Under the pieces are notes generated by a model. The model saw only the letters and a list, made by a program, of their open reading frames with translations, searched no databases and had not been told where the DNA came from. From Halopseudomonas sabulinigri (GTDB lineage: Bacteria > Pseudomonadota > Gammaproteobacteria > Pseudomonadales > Pseudomonadaceae), in NCBI RefSeq assembly GCF_900105255.1, contig NZ_LT629763.1:744001-808000 (forward strand): DNA of 64,000 nucleotides. The letters run 5' to 3'. The translations under genes and the position numbers were made by a program. Below, piece by piece: positions 63,772 through 64,000 of the stretch; within the stretch, counting starts at the first letter, position 1; each line of letters begins with the position of its first letter.

Positions 63772-64000
63772 TTAAATGCTGATGCCGTCGATACCGGCGA
63801 CAGTATGAATATCCTTGTCACCACGACCTGACAGGTTGACGACAATCATCTCATCGGGGCGCATGCGCGCGGCCAGCTTCATTGCGTATGCAACGGCATG
63901 GCTGGACTCCAGCGCGGGCATGATGCCCTCAACCCGCGTTAGTTCGCGGAACGCTGCCAGTGCCTCATCGTCGGTGGCATCAACGTAGTCAACCCGGCCG
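63772..64000 (-). CDS. trpB: Tryptophan synthase beta subunit, C-terminal part only
   Basis: The last 75 or so codons read [31 protein letters not shown] and [16 protein letters not shown] before TAA at 63772-63774. The [11 protein letters not shown] and SGRGDKD motifs are specific for TrpB. The gene continues beyond the right edge of the window. Confidence 0.95.
   Translation of the reverse strand, partial: GRVDYVDATDDEALAAFRELTRVEGIMPALESSHAVAYAMKLAARMRPDEMIVVNLSGRGDKDIHTVAGIDGISI

Noticed and set aside
1-64000. CRISPR arrays, transposons, prophage, tRNA or rRNA genes
   Set aside because: No regularly spaced repeats, transposase, integrase or cloverleaf-like sequences were seen on reading both strands.

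Overview
The window reads as ordinary chromosomal DNA from a member of the Pseudomonadaceae: GC-rich, densely coding, with Pseudomonas-type gene sets such as fadD1-fadD2, putA-putP with an AraC-type regulator, the Lon-like protease asrA, cmoAB and metZ-purF-cvpA-dedD-folC-accD. Placing trpB-trpA beside accD differs from the arrangement I know in Pseudomonas aeruginosa, so a neighbouring genus such as Halopseudomonas is possible; that placement is inference. I see no phage, insertion sequence, integron, CRISPR array, rRNA or tRNA.

Layout. 0-8.2 kb: a truncated azoreductase, a small secreted protein divergent from a LysR regulator, an alpha/beta hydrolase, a periplasmic cyclophilin, a FemAB-like acyltransferase, the alkylation-repair pair ada-alkA, and a phosphate-type OprP/OprO porin. 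8.4-12.4 kb: on the minus strand, a FabH-like synthase, then an ECF sigma factor, a zinc-binding anti-sigma factor, an 80-residue secreted precursor with two EGKCGEG motifs, a DUF692 (MNIO) enzyme and its DUF2063 partner. This is a HvfABC/bufferin-type ribosomal peptide modification locus with its own regulators, and it has a good candidate ECF promoter just before the precursor gene. It is the most interesting part of the window. 12.5-22.7 kb: hydrolase, hrpA, two tandem long-chain acyl-CoA ligases, a lipase-like hydrolase and a MaoC/PhaJ hydratase, a fatty-acid activation and beta-oxidation neighbourhood.

22.8-33 kb: a MoxR ATPase/CoxE-like VWA pair, a DUF748 protein, cysK, aceK, a cold-shock gene with a long structured leader, a TetR regulator, a small membrane protein and oligopeptidase B. 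33-45.5 kb: proline uptake and catabolism (putP, putA, pruR-type regulator), asrA, a FimV-like LysM membrane protein, and the tRNA wobble-uridine modification pair cmoA-cmoB. 45.5-54.6 kb: a TesB-like thioesterase, the ycjX/ycjF stress pair plus an unknown third gene, a duplicated TM2 protein, a MarR-regulated EmrAB-type efflux operon with a perfect 14-bp operator, and rnd-ycgL. 54.7-64 kb: a chemoreceptor, a ComEA-like protein, then a long minus-strand run trpB-trpA-accD-folC-dedD-(cvpA)-purF-metZ linking amino-acid, lipid, folate and purine synthesis.

Start codons were chosen by Shine-Dalgarno sequence, family length and overlap with the previous gene. Several starts are GTG. Family names are from recognition of the translated proteins, without database searches.
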